From positions 290,410 to 354,409 of the forward strand of contig NZ_BMIF01000003.1 in assembly GCF_014641695.1 (NCBI RefSeq): DNA of 64,000 nt, given 5' to 3'. This document shows positions 1 through 8,863 of the stretch, piece after piece. The position numbers were made by a program, and so were the translations under genes. This stretch comes from Nitratireductor aestuarii (GTDB lineage: Bacteria; Pseudomonadota; Alphaproteobacteria; Rhizobiales; Rhizobiaceae). The notes under the pieces were generated by a model, which worked only from the letters and a program-made list of their open reading frames with translations, searched no databases and had not been told where the DNA came from. Position 1 is the stretch's first letter. Every line of letters begins with the position of its first letter.

Positions 1-439
1 TGGCAGCGCCGAACCGCCAAAGCCGACGATCTTGGGTTTTGACGAGGCAAAGCTGGTCGCAGACTGGTCGCGTCGCCGCGCCCGTGGCGAGAAGGTTGCG
101 GCCCGTCCGCCTTCACTGCCTTCGCCGACGGCCATAGCCAAGGCTGAACCTGCAAAGACCGAGCCCGAGGCTGCGCCGGCGCCTGTTGCTGTTGCGGCGA
201 ACCCTGCGCCTGTCGCTGAACCAGCGGCTCCGGTAGCCTTTGCGACGCGACTGCAGCAGGCCAAGACTGCAGCAGCCCCGGCCGCTGCAGACCCGGCGCC
301 AACGGCAGTCTCGAGCATCCCTTCGCCAGCTCCCAGCACGGAAGAGCAGCAGGAACTTGCCGCAGCCATCGAGCAGCAGAAGGCGCCGCAGCGCCGTTCA
401 GCGTTTAGCGGTCTGTTCGCGCGCATCATGGGCAACTGA
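1..439 (+). CDS. C-terminal end of an unrecognised protein (5' partial)
   Basis: The reading frame is open from the left edge (first full codon at position 2) to the TGA at 437-439, giving about 145 visible residues, so the start lies outside the window. The visible part begins with a short charged segment (around GFDEAKLVADWSRRR) and then becomes a low-complexity tail rich in Ala, Pro and Glu, ending in a basic and hydrophobic patch (RRSAFSGLFARIMGN). A TTG at 32 could serve as a start, but the frame continues upstream and the composition looks like the tail of a longer protein. I do not recognise the family. The TusA-like gene starts six bases downstream, so the two are probably co-transcribed. 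Confidence 0.55.
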   Translation, partial: GSAEPPKPTILGFDEAKLVADWSRRRARGEKVAARPPSLPSPTAIAKAEPAKTEPEAAPAPVAVAANPAPVAEPAAPVAFATRLQQAKTAAAPAAADPAPTAVSSIPSPAPSTEEQQELAAAIEQQKAPQRRSAFSGLFARIMGN

Positions 440-445
440 CGGCTG

Positions 446-679
446 ATGTCTGAAGCTGAGGTCTATGATCTGAGGGGGCTCAAGTGCCCCCTGCCTGTTC
501 TGAAGGCGCGCAAGCGGCTGGCGGACATGCAACCCGGATCACGCATCTGGCTCGAGACCACGGACCCGCTGGCGGTGATCGACATCCCCGCCTTTTGCCA
601 GCAGGAGAACCACAAGCTTGTGGAAACCGCCACGGTTGCTGGCGGTCACCGTTTTCTCATCGAGAAGTCCAGGGGCTGA
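446..679 (+). CDS. TusA/SirA-family sulfurtransferase-like protein
   Basis: A 77-residue protein of normal family length. TusA-family proteins are small cytoplasmic sulfur carriers that pass persulfide sulfur to acceptors, for example in tRNA thiolation. The conserved N-terminal signature Cys-Pro-x-Pro is present in GLKCPLPVL at residues 11-19, Cys14 being the likely persulfide-bearing cysteine. The C-terminal half contains the beta-strand pattern expected of the IF3-like fold. The gene begins six bases after the upstream stop and is convergent with the carboxypeptidase gene. The exact sulfur acceptor cannot be read from the sequence, and many alphaproteobacterial members of this family are not true TusA orthologues. 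Confidence 0.85.
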   Translation: MSEAEVYDLRGLKCPLPVLKARKRLADMQPGSRIWLETTDPLAVIDIPAFCQQENHKLVETATVAGGHRFLIEKSRG

Positions 680-721
680 AGCCAGTAACGCTTCGTGCAT
701 GGCCAGCGGCCGTGCGACGGT

Positions 722-1849
722 TCAACCGCCCTGACCATAAGCGAGCGGAGTGTAGTCCGGACGCGGCGTAGGCAGCGGAACATTGACCATCTGGCCGATG
801 GCAACCTTGCCATTGGGCTTCACGGCGGCAACGCCGCTGCTGAGCAGCCCAACCTGCACGAGACGGGGTTCGCGCGTCATTGGAGACATGTGCGGTGAAC
901 TGAAGACGAGACGACCCTGCTTGTCGCGCTTCTCGCTGCGCTTGGCTGCAGCTTCCGCCGTGCAGATCGACTTCGAAATATCATAAGGGCCGGACACGTT
1001 TGCGGTGCGCTGCATATTTGTGATCGGCACGCCGGACCCGCCACCACGCTTGAACCCTTCGGCCAGAAGGGCGGCAGCGGTCTCCGCGCGCTCCGTCTGC
1101 GACAGCGAGCCAAGCACGACCACCGCCAGCGTGCGGCCGTTGCGCGTCGCAGTGGAAATCAGGTTGAACCCGGATGCGCAGATGTAGCCGGTCTTCATGC
1201 CGTCTGTGCCCGGGAAGCGCCCGACGAGCGGATTGCCGTTCGGCATCTTCGACTTGCCCGACTGGATGCCCTCGATCGAGAACAACCCGGCGTATTGCGG
1301 GAACTCGGTGCGGATCGCGCGCGTAAGGATCGCGAGATCCCGCGCGGTCGTATACTGCTGCGGTGTATGCAGGCCATGGGCGTTGACGAAGTGAGTGTCC
1401 CGCATGCCAAGCCGTCCGGCTTCGGCATTCATCCAGGCGGCGAACAGCTCTTCCGAGCCAGCGAGGCTGTCCGCGATCGAGCGCGCCACGTCATTCGCCG
1501 ACTTGACCATGATGATCTTGAGCGCCGTCTCCAGCGTCAGCTGCGAGCCCACCGGATATCCCATCTTGGCAGGCGGAAGCTTGGCCGCCGCTGCTGTGAT
1601 CGTGATCGGCGTCTGCAACATTGCATCGCCGTTCTGGATCATGCGAAAGGCCACATAGCCGGTCATGAGCTTGGTGAGGGAGGCGGGATGCCAGCGGGTA
1701 AAGGCATCTTCCTGGGCGATGACCCTGCCGGATCCGACATCCATGAGAAGATACGGACCTGCACTGGCTGAGGCGGACATGACGAGCGCGACAGCGCCCG
1801 CAATAAGCAATTTGGCCCATACCGGCCGCTTCAGGTCTACGATATTCAT
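722..1849 (-). CDS. D-alanyl-D-alanine carboxypeptidase (S11 family, DacF/PBP5-like)
   Basis: A 375-residue penicillin-binding protein that trims the terminal D-Ala of peptidoglycan stem peptides in the periplasm. The three active-site motifs are in order: SLTK at 57-60 (nucleophile Ser57, Lys60), SAN at 117-119 and KTG at 219-221. An N-terminal signal peptide of about 30 residues ends in ASA-G. I chose the ATG at 1849, which has an AGGAAG ribosome site, over a start 15 codons upstream that would put extra residues before the signal peptide. The C-terminal region after about residue 260 is basic and proline-containing, and I see no clear amphipathic PBP5 anchor helix. It converges on the TusA-like gene. 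Confidence 0.9.
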   Translation of the reverse strand: MNIVDLKRPVWAKLLIAGAVALVMSASASAGPYLLMDVGSGRVIAQEDAFTRWHPASLTKLMTGYVAFRMIQNGDAMLQTPITITAAAAKLPPAKMGYPVGSQLTLETALKIIMVKSANDVARSIADSLAGSEELFAAWMNAEAGRLGMRDTHFVNAHGLHTPQQYTTARDLAILTRAIRTEFPQYAGLFSIEGIQSGKSKMPNGNPLVGRFPGTDGMKTGYICASGFNLISTATRNGRTLAVVVLGSLSQTERAETAAALLAEGFKRGGGSGVPITNMQRTANVSGPYDISKSICTAEAAAKRSEKRDKQGRLVFSSPHMSPMTREPRLVQVGLLSSGVAAVKPNGKVAIGQMVNVPLPTPRPDYTPLAYGQGG

Positions 1850-2003
1850 TGGATACACTTCCTGTCTCGTAAGGCCCAGAGTGGCGTCGCCCAATTGTCT
1901 GTTCCCATGACAATGTTCCTGCTATTTAAAGCTTGTGACGGTAAGATGGCAAGCAAGGGACCTGCGACAGCGGGACCACAATTGCGTGTGCAAAGGACTT
2001 TTC

Positions 2004-3170
2004 ATGGCTCTGGTAGCTGACATTGCTGATCTCCACGACGAAGCGCGGCGTTGGCGCCACATGCTGCACGAGAAGCCTGAACTACTTTTCGACGTGGAGG
2101 ATACAGCGAGCTTCGTTGCCGACTCGTTACGGGCCTTCGGCTGCGATGAGGTCGTTACCGGACTGGGCCGCACCGGCGTCGTTGGCGTGATACGAGGCTC
2201 CAGGGGTCCGGGGGACGTCGTCGGTCTGCGCGCCGACATGGATGCGCTGCCCATCGAGGAGCAGACCAATCTCCCTTACCGCTCGAAGATCCCGGGTCGG
2301 ATGCATGCCTGCGGCCATGACGGCCACACGACCATGCTGCTTGGAGCCGCCAAGCATCTGGCACGAACGCGCAATTTTTCCGGTTCTGTCGCCGTGATCT
2401 TCCAGCCTGCGGAAGAGGGCGGCGGCGGTGGCCGCGAGATGGTCAACGAAGGCATGATGGAGCGGTTCGGCATCAACACCGTCTTCGGCATGCACAACAT
2501 GCCCGGAATACCGGTGGGCAGCTTCGCCATTCGCCCGGGCCCCATCATGGCAGCGACAGCCGAACTCGAGATCACCATCATCGGCAAGGGCGGCCACGCG
2601 GCCATGCCACACACGACGATTGATCCGATCATCGTCGCCAGCCAGATTATTACTGCACTTCAGACAGTCACCTCCCGCTCGACGGACCCTACCGACGCGC
2701 TGGTCGTCTCGATAACGAAGCTCAATGCGGGCGACAGCCATAACATCATCCCCGAGCGTGTTTCCATGCTGGGCACGGTTCGCAGCCTGCGCCAGGAAGT
2801 GGCGGCCGCCGCCGCGGAACGCATTCAGGCTCTGTGCACCGGCATTGCGTCGGCCTATGGCGCGGAAGCAATGGTTGACTACACACCAAACTACCCGGTG
2901 ACCTTCAACGATCCGGCCCAGACCGCACTGGCTGCAGAGGTCGCGGCGGACGTGGCCGGTGCCGGGCAGGTCGAATCAAACGTTGCGCCGATCATGGCGG
3001 GAGAGGACTTCTCCTACATGCTGGAGGAACGCCCCGGCGCGATGATCTTCATCGGCAACGGCGACAGCGCTGACCTCCACAGCCCGTATTACGACTTCAA
3101 CGACGACATCATCCCCTATGGCGTGAGCTATTGGGTGCGCCTTGCGGAAAGAGCGCTGGGCGCAGGGTGA
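2004..3170 (+). CDS. M20-family amidohydrolase (hippurate hydrolase/aminoacylase-like)
   Basis: A 388-residue cytoplasmic metal-dependent amidohydrolase. The M20D signatures are clear: GLRADMDALP around residue 74, the metal-binding MHACGHDGH at 100-108 (Cys103, His105), QPAEEGG at 134-140 with the catalytic/metal Glu pair 137-138, FGMHNMPG with His164, and a C-terminal AGEDFSYM. Members hydrolyse N-acyl or N-benzoyl amino acids, and some act on peptides or indole-acetyl conjugates; the substrate here cannot be assigned. The ATG at 2004 is preferred because AAAGGA lies just upstream and family members begin at this point; an upstream in-frame ATG at 1935 would add an unrelated leader. It appears monocistronic. 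Confidence 0.88.
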   Translation: MALVADIADLHDEARRWRHMLHEKPELLFDVEDTASFVADSLRAFGCDEVVTGLGRTGVVGVIRGSRGPGDVVGLRADMDALPIEEQTNLPYRSKIPGRMHACGHDGHTTMLLGAAKHLARTRNFSGSVAVIFQPAEEGGGGGREMVNEGMMERFGINTVFGMHNMPGIPVGSFAIRPGPIMAATAELEITIIGKGGHAAMPHTTIDPIIVASQIITALQTVTSRSTDPTDALVVSITKLNAGDSHNIIPERVSMLGTVRSLRQEVAAAAAERIQALCTGIASAYGAEAMVDYTPNYPVTFNDPAQTALAAEVAADVAGAGQVESNVAPIMAGEDFSYMLEERPGAMIFIGNGDSADLHSPYYDFNDDIIPYGVSYWVRLAERALGAG

Positions 3171-3251
3171 ATTCCTTGCACCTGCCGCCCATGTTCGAGT
3201 AAAACATCTTGGCGAACGGCGGCGGGCACGCTATGTGTGCCGCACCTTTTC

Positions 3252-3328
3252 GGTCCCGTAGCTCAGTAGGATAGAGCACCAGATTCCTAATCTGGGGGTC
3301 ACAGGTTCGAATCCTGTCGGGATCACCA
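3252..3328 (+). tRNA. tRNA-Arg (anticodon CCT)
   Basis: A full cloverleaf can be drawn. The acceptor stem GGTCCCG (3252-3258) pairs with CGGGATC (3318-3324), followed by discriminator A and encoded CCA at 3326-3328. The anticodon stem CCAGA/TCTGG encloses TTCCTAA with anticodon CCT at 3286-3288, reading AGG. The T-loop TTCGAAT is present. It ends 14 bases before the stop codon of the convergent histidine kinase gene. Confidence 0.96.
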
Positions 3329-3342
3329 CCACCCGCTGAAAA

Positions 3343-6213
3343 TCACCCCACCTGTGCGCCCATGACCTTGGCGATGGCTTCGGCGAGGCGGCGTTGGTCG
3401 TAGGGCTTGCCGATGCGTTCGATCTCGCGCCCCGGCACTTCGAGACCGTCGCCATAGCCGCTGGCGATAATGATCGGCATGTTGGGTCGGAGCACCTCGA
3501 TCTCGGCGATCAACTGGATGCCCGTCATGTTCGGCATTGCCTGGTCGGTGATCAGTAGATCGATATCCGGACGCGACTTGAACTTTCTTAGAGCGTCCGA
3601 ACCTGAGTGCGCTTCGATCACGTCGTGTCCGAGATCCTCCAGCATTGCAGCAGTGTTCATGCGGATCAGTGGGTCGTCATCGACGGCGAGGATCGTAAGA
3701 CGGGACTTCACCGGGGGCGTTTCCTCGTGCGCCGGGGCGGCGGGTTTCGTCTTCTCGCAGTCGGAGACCGGCAGCCACAGGATGGCGCTCGTTCCCTGAC
3801 CGACATCGCTCACCAGCTCGAACGTTCCGCCCAGCTGCTGCGCCATGCCGTGGACCATGGAGAGGCCGAGGCCGGTGCCCTTGCCGACGCCCTTCGTGGT
3901 GAAGAAGGGCTCGGTGGCCCGGCGCACCGTCTCGCTGTCCATGCCGGTGCCCTTGTCCCGGACCTCGATCCGGACATAGCTGCCCGGCGCCAGCCCTGTC
4001 GCAGAGCCGGCCTTCACGTTTTCGCAGCTGCCTTTGATCACGATGGGACCGCCCGCGGGCGTTGCGTCGCGCGCGTTTACGATGAGATTGAGGAGCGCCA
4101 TTTCGAGCTGATTGGCATCGGCGTGGACGGCCGGCAGCCGAAGCGGGAAGCGTGTGGTGATCGGCCATTCCGGACCGATCGACCTCTGCACCAGGTCATT
4201 CATGCCGGAGAGGAGCTCGGCCACGTCAACGCTGTCGACGTTGAGCTCCTGCCTGCGCGCAAAGGCGAGCATGCGCTGGGTGAGTGTTGCGCCCCGCTGC
4301 GCGCCTTCGAGTGCATTGTGGAGCAGCCGTTCCGATACAGGGTCGGCCGGTAGCCGCTTGCGCAGGAGCTCCAGGCTGCTCATGACGGCCATGAGCAGGT
4401 TGTTGAAGTCGTGGGCAATGCCGCCCGTAAGCTGGCCGATCGCTTCCATCTTCTGGCTGTGGAACAGCGCCTCGCGCGCCCGCTCGAGCTGGCGCTGGGA
4501 CTCCTCGCGCTCGGTAATGTCGCGGGTCACACTGGCAAAGCCGATGGGTCTCCCGTCGTCGTCGCGAATGGCGTCGATCACCACGCTTGCCCGGAAGCGC
4601 TCCCCGTCCTTGCGAACGCGCCACCCATCCGCAAGGAATCGCCCTTCCATGCGAGCGATTTCCAGCGCCTTGCAGGGTTCTTCCCTTTCGCGGTCTTCGT
4701 CGGTGTAGAAGCAGGCATAGTGCTGTCCGATGATCTCGTTCGGCTCGTAGCCCGTGATGCGGCGCGCGCCTTCGTTCCAGCTGGATACGTGCCCCTCCGG
4801 ATCGAGCATGTAGATGGCATAGTCAGTGACGCCCTGGACCAGCCTGCGGAACTGTTCACGGCTTTCAGTCAGCGCCTCTTCGACTTCGCGCCGCTCCGTT
4901 ACATCGCGACCATAGGCATAGACGAGCCCGTCATCCTTCGTCGTATGCCATTGGAGGCGATGGTAAGTGCCGTCCACGGCCCGCAAGCGGTTCTCGTAGT
5001 TGGTAAGCTCCCGGTCGTTCAGCGCATGTCGCAGGGCCTCGGTGCTGGAGGCAATGTCGTCCGGATGCATGAAGTCGCTGAAATGCCGACCGATTGCCTC
5101 CTCGACCGGATGACCGAGAATGCGGGTCCAGGACGGGCTCACTGAACGAAAAATGCCATCCGAATCAATGATCAGCATGAGATCACGCGAAACGCTCCAG
5201 AGCCGGTCAGCCCGGCGCCGTTCGTTGCTGAGCGCAACCACATGCGCCAGCGCGTTGCCGATCTGGCCGGCGATGAGCCGGGCGATATTCAGCACATCCT
5301 GATCGTCTGCGCGATAGGGATTGAGGCTGAGGATGAGCGACCCTGCGGTGGTTTCGCTGCCAAGTGCCGGGATGCCGATGGCAATCGCGCGCACAGGCGG
5401 GCTGTCCCAGTCACCAGAAGGCCACGTCTCGCCCGCCGGCAAATCGAAGATTCCTCCGTCTACATCGAATGTCTTCGGCAGCATTTCGCGCATCGCCTTG
5501 ATGATCGAAGCGTCATCTTCATGTAGCGAATCGCCCGCCAGCTGGAGCGCCACAAAAGGAAAATCCTTTTGGTTGGATGCGAAGACCGAACGCACCGCCC
5601 CATGAAGACTGGCCCTGTCGGTCACCGTTGCAAGTGCGTTGCCAAGCTGTCGCAGCGTTTCCAGCCGGCGCTCGCTGATCACACGTGCGGTCTCTTCCGT
5701 GACCACGCAGAGCAGCCCGCCGACCGAGCCGTCGAACTGGAAAAGCGGGCTATAGGAAAAGCTGTGATAGGTTTCTTCCGGGTAGCCGTTGCGTTCAAGC
5801 AGCAGGAGCAGCGCCTTGTTCCAGGTGCCTTCACCGGCTTTCACCCGCTCAACCTGATCGGCCACATCGGCATAGACCTCCGACCAGACCTCGTGCAACG
5901 GCCGGCCCAGGGCATCAGGATGCTTGATGCCGAGCGTTGGAGCATAGGCGTCGTTGTAGAAGAAGCGGAGATCCGGCCCCCAGCCAATCCACATCTCGAA
6001 ACGCGAAGTCAGCAGCATGCGCAACGGGATTTTCAACGCATCGGGCCAGTCCTGAGGCTCGCCAAACGGCATGTCAGCCCAGTTCCGGCCGCGCATGACT
6101 CCGGCCATGAGGCTGTTGCCGGGGAAAATGTCAGCTAGTTCGTTGTTCAAGATGCGCGGCTTCCGGTTTGAGCTTGAGGCGCGATCAACGCTCGGCCCGG
6201 AAGTTGGTTGCAT
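3343..6213 (-). CDS. Hybrid PAS/GAF sensor histidine kinase with C-terminal receiver
   Basis: A 956-residue cytoplasmic sensor kinase without an obvious signal or membrane segment. The order is an N-terminal PAS-like region (about 45-175), a GAF-like region (185-330), two PAS domains (about 335-445 and 452-570), HisKA with phospho-acceptor His601 in GGIAHDFNN, a HATPase domain (about 695-815; Asn713 in NLIVNARDA, G-boxes near 755-783), and a receiver domain (about 838-955) with acidic Asp845-847, phospho-Asp890 in LLITDQAMP and Lys936. The signal is unknown, probably intracellular or diffusible. No response regulator gene with an output domain lies beside it, so phosphotransfer probably goes to a distant partner. 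It is transcribed towards the tRNA-Arg gene. Confidence 0.9.
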   Translation of the reverse strand: MQPTSGPSVDRASSSNRKPRILNNELADIFPGNSLMAGVMRGRNWADMPFGEPQDWPDALKIPLRMLLTSRFEMWIGWGPDLRFFYNDAYAPTLGIKHPDALGRPLHEVWSEVYADVADQVERVKAGEGTWNKALLLLLERNGYPEETYHSFSYSPLFQFDGSVGGLLCVVTEETARVISERRLETLRQLGNALATVTDRASLHGAVRSVFASNQKDFPFVALQLAGDSLHEDDASIIKAMREMLPKTFDVDGGIFDLPAGETWPSGDWDSPPVRAIAIGIPALGSETTAGSLILSLNPYRADDQDVLNIARLIAGQIGNALAHVVALSNERRRADRLWSVSRDLMLIIDSDGIFRSVSPSWTRILGHPVEEAIGRHFSDFMHPDDIASSTEALRHALNDRELTNYENRLRAVDGTYHRLQWHTTKDDGLVYAYGRDVTERREVEEALTESREQFRRLVQGVTDYAIYMLDPEGHVSSWNEGARRITGYEPNEIIGQHYACFYTDEDREREEPCKALEIARMEGRFLADGWRVRKDGERFRASVVIDAIRDDDGRPIGFASVTRDITEREESQRQLERAREALFHSQKMEAIGQLTGGIAHDFNNLLMAVMSSLELLRKRLPADPVSERLLHNALEGAQRGATLTQRMLAFARRQELNVDSVDVAELLSGMNDLVQRSIGPEWPITTRFPLRLPAVHADANQLEMALLNLIVNARDATPAGGPIVIKGSCENVKAGSATGLAPGSYVRIEVRDKGTGMDSETVRRATEPFFTTKGVGKGTGLGLSMVHGMAQQLGGTFELVSDVGQGTSAILWLPVSDCEKTKPAAPAHEETPPVKSRLTILAVDDDPLIRMNTAAMLEDLGHDVIEAHSGSDALRKFKSRPDIDLLITDQAMPNMTGIQLIAEIEVLRPNMPIIIASGYGDGLEVPGREIERIGKPYDQRRLAEAIAKVMGAQVG

Positions 6214-6259
6214 CAGCGAAGCCCGCCATGAAAGGCGACCGGCAGTTCAGGCGTTCGCG

Positions 6260-6937
6260 CTATTTGAGTGACGTCGGCGCGATGTTCTCGTTCTTGATGC
6301 GCCAGTAAGAACCTTCCTTGAGACCGATGTGGCCTTCGAGCAGGGCGAGGCCCTTTTCGATGTCCCCGGCTGCAGCCGCTTCCGTGATCTCGAAATGCTC
6401 GCGGAAGCTCTTCGCCATGTGGTCCGGTTCCGCGCCGATGTAGGTTCGCAGTGCCGCCATCCGGCCCGAAATCAGCCGGTAGCTGTCGCGCAGGAACCGA
6501 TTGTGGCAGTGCTCGAACAGGCCTTCGTGAAAGGCACTATCCTGCCGCAGATATTCGGCGGTGTCATTGGCCTCCCGTGCCTTCAGCATCGCTTCGCAGA
6601 TCGCCGACCAGCGCTTGATCAGCGCTTCACGGTCATTGGCAACGGCCATGCGGAAGGCGGCTCTCTCCAGAACCGTACGGCAATCGCAGATTTCCACATA
6701 TTCGTCGGCCGAGAGCTGGAAGACGAAGGTGCCCCGTTGTGGCCGCACCACGACCAGCCCCTCCTGTTGCAGGCGGGCGAGGGCCTCGCGAACCGGCGTC
6801 CGGCTTATCCCCAGTTCCTCCGCCAAAGTGATTTCCGAGAGGGCTGAACCGAAGCCGTGCCGCCCCTCGATGATTTCGGTGCGGATGATCTCAAGGGCTC
6901 TTTCCGTCAGCGATTTGGACCGTTCGATAACAGCCAT
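6260..6937 (-). CDS. GntR-family (FadR/FCD) transcriptional regulator of the adjacent TRAP operon
   Basis: A 225-residue repressor-type protein. A winged helix-turn-helix occupies about residues 8-75, with the typical SRTPVREALARL recognition region at 45-56. An all-helical FCD ligand domain follows (about 85-210) with the usual metal-binding pattern Asp133-x3-His137, His181 and His203. FCD regulators normally bind small carboxylic acids or sugar acids as effectors. The gene is divergent from the TRAP operon with about 90 bases between the starts, and a near-palindromic site lies over the predicted promoter of that operon. Control of the TRAP and catabolic genes by this protein is inferred from this arrangement. 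Its 3' end lies 46 bases from the start of the histidine kinase gene on the same strand. Confidence 0.9.
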   Translation of the reverse strand: MAVIERSKSLTERALEIIRTEIIEGRHGFGSALSEITLAEELGISRTPVREALARLQQEGLVVVRPQRGTFVFQLSADEYVEICDCRTVLERAAFRMAVANDREALIKRWSAICEAMLKAREANDTAEYLRQDSAFHEGLFEHCHNRFLRDSYRLISGRMAALRTYIGAEPDHMAKSFREHFEITEAAAAGDIEKGLALLEGHIGLKEGSYWRIKNENIAPTSLK

Positions 6938-6972
6938 GGGCGTGATGAATCCTCAGAACGCAGAAAACCGTC

Positions 6973-7005
6973 TTGCGAATGTGATATCAACTTGTATGTT
7001 ACATG
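6973..7005 (+). promoter_or_regulatory. Predicted TRAP operon promoter with overlapping GntR-type operator
   Basis: TTGCGA (6973-6978) and TATGTT (6995-7000), 16 bases apart, resemble a -35/-10 pair. The -10 hexamer sits inside CTTGTATGTTACATG (6991-7005), an inverted repeat with arms TGTA/TACA around TGT, of the general type bound by FCD GntR proteins. A repressor bound here would block the promoter. This is inference from position and symmetry only. Confidence 0.45.
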
Positions 7006-7028
7006 CCAGCAGTTTTTTGGAGGAACAT

Positions 7029-7547
7029 GTGACTCTCCCACATTCGCAAGGTCGATCGGTGGTAGCATCGATCGACCGTACGATCATACGCATAAACGGC
7101 TGGGTCATTGGCATCATGCTGATGGTGATGCTTGCCCTCGTTTGCACCAATGTTGTTGGACGTTACTTCTTCCTCTACTCCTTCGGCTGGATCGAGGAAG
7201 TCTCGCGCTACCTGATGATCTGGATCGTGTTCCTCGGCGCTGGCCTCGCGCTGCGAGAGGGGATGCACGTCGCGGTGACCCTGTTCGCCGACCTGTCCAT
7301 GGAGCTGAAACCTGCATTCAAGTGGGCTGCCTGGATCCTGACCTTCCTCTTCTTCGCCGCGCTCGCCTGGTACGGTTACAAATACGCCATGTTCGCTGCA
7401 CGCCAGCGTTCCACCATGCTCCAGTTGCCCATGTGGACCATCTATCTGGCCGTGCCGATCGGCTCGGTCATGTGCATCGTCCACATGGTTCTGGACCTGC
7501 TGAACCCGAAGAAAGATGCTGAAGAAGCTGTCGAGGTGGCAGAATGA
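7029..7547 (+). CDS. TRAP transporter small permease (DctQ family)
   Basis: A 172-residue inner-membrane protein with four predicted hydrophobic segments, the first beginning near residue 20 (WVIGIMLMVMLALVC), matching the four-helix DctQ subunit that pairs with the large permease. The motif region TNVVGRYFF followed by SFGWIEEVSRYLMIW is typical of the family. I chose the GTG at 7029, preceded by GGAGGA at 7019-7024; the nearby ATG at 7027 is out of frame and is followed at once by TGA. The reading frame stays open further upstream towards the divergent regulator, but no better ribosome site is seen there. The stop overlaps the next gene by four bases (ATGA). Confidence 0.9.
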   Translation: MTLPHSQGRSVVASIDRTIIRINGWVIGIMLMVMLALVCTNVVGRYFFLYSFGWIEEVSRYLMIWIVFLGAGLALREGMHVAVTLFADLSMELKPAFKWAAWILTFLFFAALAWYGYKYAMFAARQRSTMLQLPMWTIYLAVPIGSVMCIVHMVLDLLNPKKDAEEAVEVAE

Positions 7548-8833
7548 GCACGATCCTGTTCGCCGCCTTCGTTGTCATGCTTGTGCTCGGCGTACCCGTG
7601 GCAGTCGTCATGGGTGGCGCGTCACTGCTCGCTATCCTCTATGAGGGTCGCTATCCGGGCCTGATTATCGCCCAGCGCCTTTTTGCGGGTATCGACTCCT
7701 TCCCGCTGATGGCGATCCCGTTCTTCGTGCTGGCTGCTGAGCTGATGACGGGCGGCAAGATCACCGATGGGCTTCTCTCGCTCGCCAGCCAGATCATCGG
7801 ACGCTTGCGCGGTGGCCTTGGCCACGCCAACGTGCTGATGTCGATCTTCTTCTCAGGCATCTCCGGGTCAGCCCTGGCGGATGCAGCAGGCCCTGGTGCC
7901 GTCACCATCCAGATGATGCGCAAGGCCGGCTACAGCGTTGAATATGCTGCTGCGGTCACGGCCTCCTCGGCGCTGATCTCCTCCATCATTCCGCCCTCGA
8001 TCATCATGGTGATCTATGCGCTGTCGGATAATGCGGTGAGTGTCTCCGCGCTGTTCGTGGCTGGCATCGTCCCGGGTGTCCTGATGGGCCTGTCGCTGAT
8101 GATCACCAACGGTTACCTTGCATGGAAGCGCGATTTCAAGGCAGGTGAGCCGCGCAAGCCCTGGGGCCAGTTTATCCGCGAATCCGGCACGATCCTTGCC
8201 GCGCTGCCGCTGCCCATCATCATCGTTGGCGGTATCCATTCTGGCGTCTTCACGCCGACCGAGGCATCCGCTGTCGCCGCCGCCTATGCGCTGATTGTCA
8301 CGAAATTCGTACTGCGCAGCCTCACCTGGAGCCAGCTGCCGCGCATGTTCGTCCGTGCCGGTCTGATGACTTCGGGCGTGCTGATGATCGTGTCGACAGC
8401 CTCGGCCTTCGCCTGGCTGCTGACCGTTCTGCAGGTGCCGCAGGCCATCACCACGACGATCACGTCGCTTGGCCTTCCGCCCGTCGCGCTGCTGCTTGCC
8501 ATCGCCGTGTTCCTGCTCGTGGCGGGCCTCTTCATCGACACGCTGCCGGGTGTCCTGCTCTTCGTTCCGATCGTGGCGCCAGTTGCCGATGCCATGGGCA
8601 TCCACCCGATCCAGACGGCTCTCGTCGTGATCCTTTCGCTGACCATCGGCATGATTACGCCTCCGGTGGGCGGTGTTCTTTTCGTGGTGTCGGTCGTTGC
8701 GCGCATTCCGCTCACGCGGGTCGTCTCGGCGATCCTGCCATTCCTTGCGGCTGAACTTCTGGTTCTGCTGCTCCTCATCCTGGTTCCTGCCGCCTCGCTG
8801 TGGCTGCCGAGCCTCTTTGGATACGTTCGTTAA
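7544..8833 (+). CDS. TRAP transporter large permease (DctM family)
   Basis: A 429-residue integral membrane protein, the ion-coupled translocation subunit of a tripartite ATP-independent periplasmic transporter. It has the expected 11-12 hydrophobic segments and family signatures such as FFSGISGSALADAAGPG and SSIIPPSIIMVIYA in the first half, and a matching repeat (LTIGMITPPVGGVLFVV) in the second half, reflecting the inverted structural repeats of the family. Length is normal. It is translationally coupled to the small permease by an ATGA overlap and is followed 30 bases later by the binding-protein gene. Transport is expected to be driven by a sodium or proton gradient. Confidence 0.95.
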   Translation: MSTILFAAFVVMLVLGVPVAVVMGGASLLAILYEGRYPGLIIAQRLFAGIDSFPLMAIPFFVLAAELMTGGKITDGLLSLASQIIGRLRGGLGHANVLMSIFFSGISGSALADAAGPGAVTIQMMRKAGYSVEYAAAVTASSALISSIIPPSIIMVIYALSDNAVSVSALFVAGIVPGVLMGLSLMITNGYLAWKRDFKAGEPRKPWGQFIRESGTILAALPLPIIIVGGIHSGVFTPTEASAVAAAYALIVTKFVLRSLTWSQLPRMFVRAGLMTSGVLMIVSTASAFAWLLTVLQVPQAITTTITSLGLPPVALLLAIAVFLLVAGLFIDTLPGVLLFVPIVAPVADAMGIHPIQTALVVILSLTIGMITPPVGGVLFVVSVVARIPLTRVVSAILPFLAAELLVLLLLILVPAASLWLPSLFGYVR

Positions 8834-8863
8834 ACTTCAACCCGTAGGGAGGATGACTACCCA

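Noticed and set aside
1901..1918. GTTC-N10-GTTC upstream of the D,D-carboxypeptidase gene, considered as a LexA box
   Set aside because: The spacing is ten bases; the alphaproteobacterial LexA box needs seven.
3252..3328. tRNA-Arg as an integration site for a mobile island
   Set aside because: No integrase gene, and I saw no second copy of the tRNA 3' end in the window; the flanking genes look ancestral.
7027..7032. ATG after GGAGGA as the start of the TRAP small permease
   Set aside because: It is out of frame with the permease and is followed directly by TGA; the GTG two bases later is in frame.
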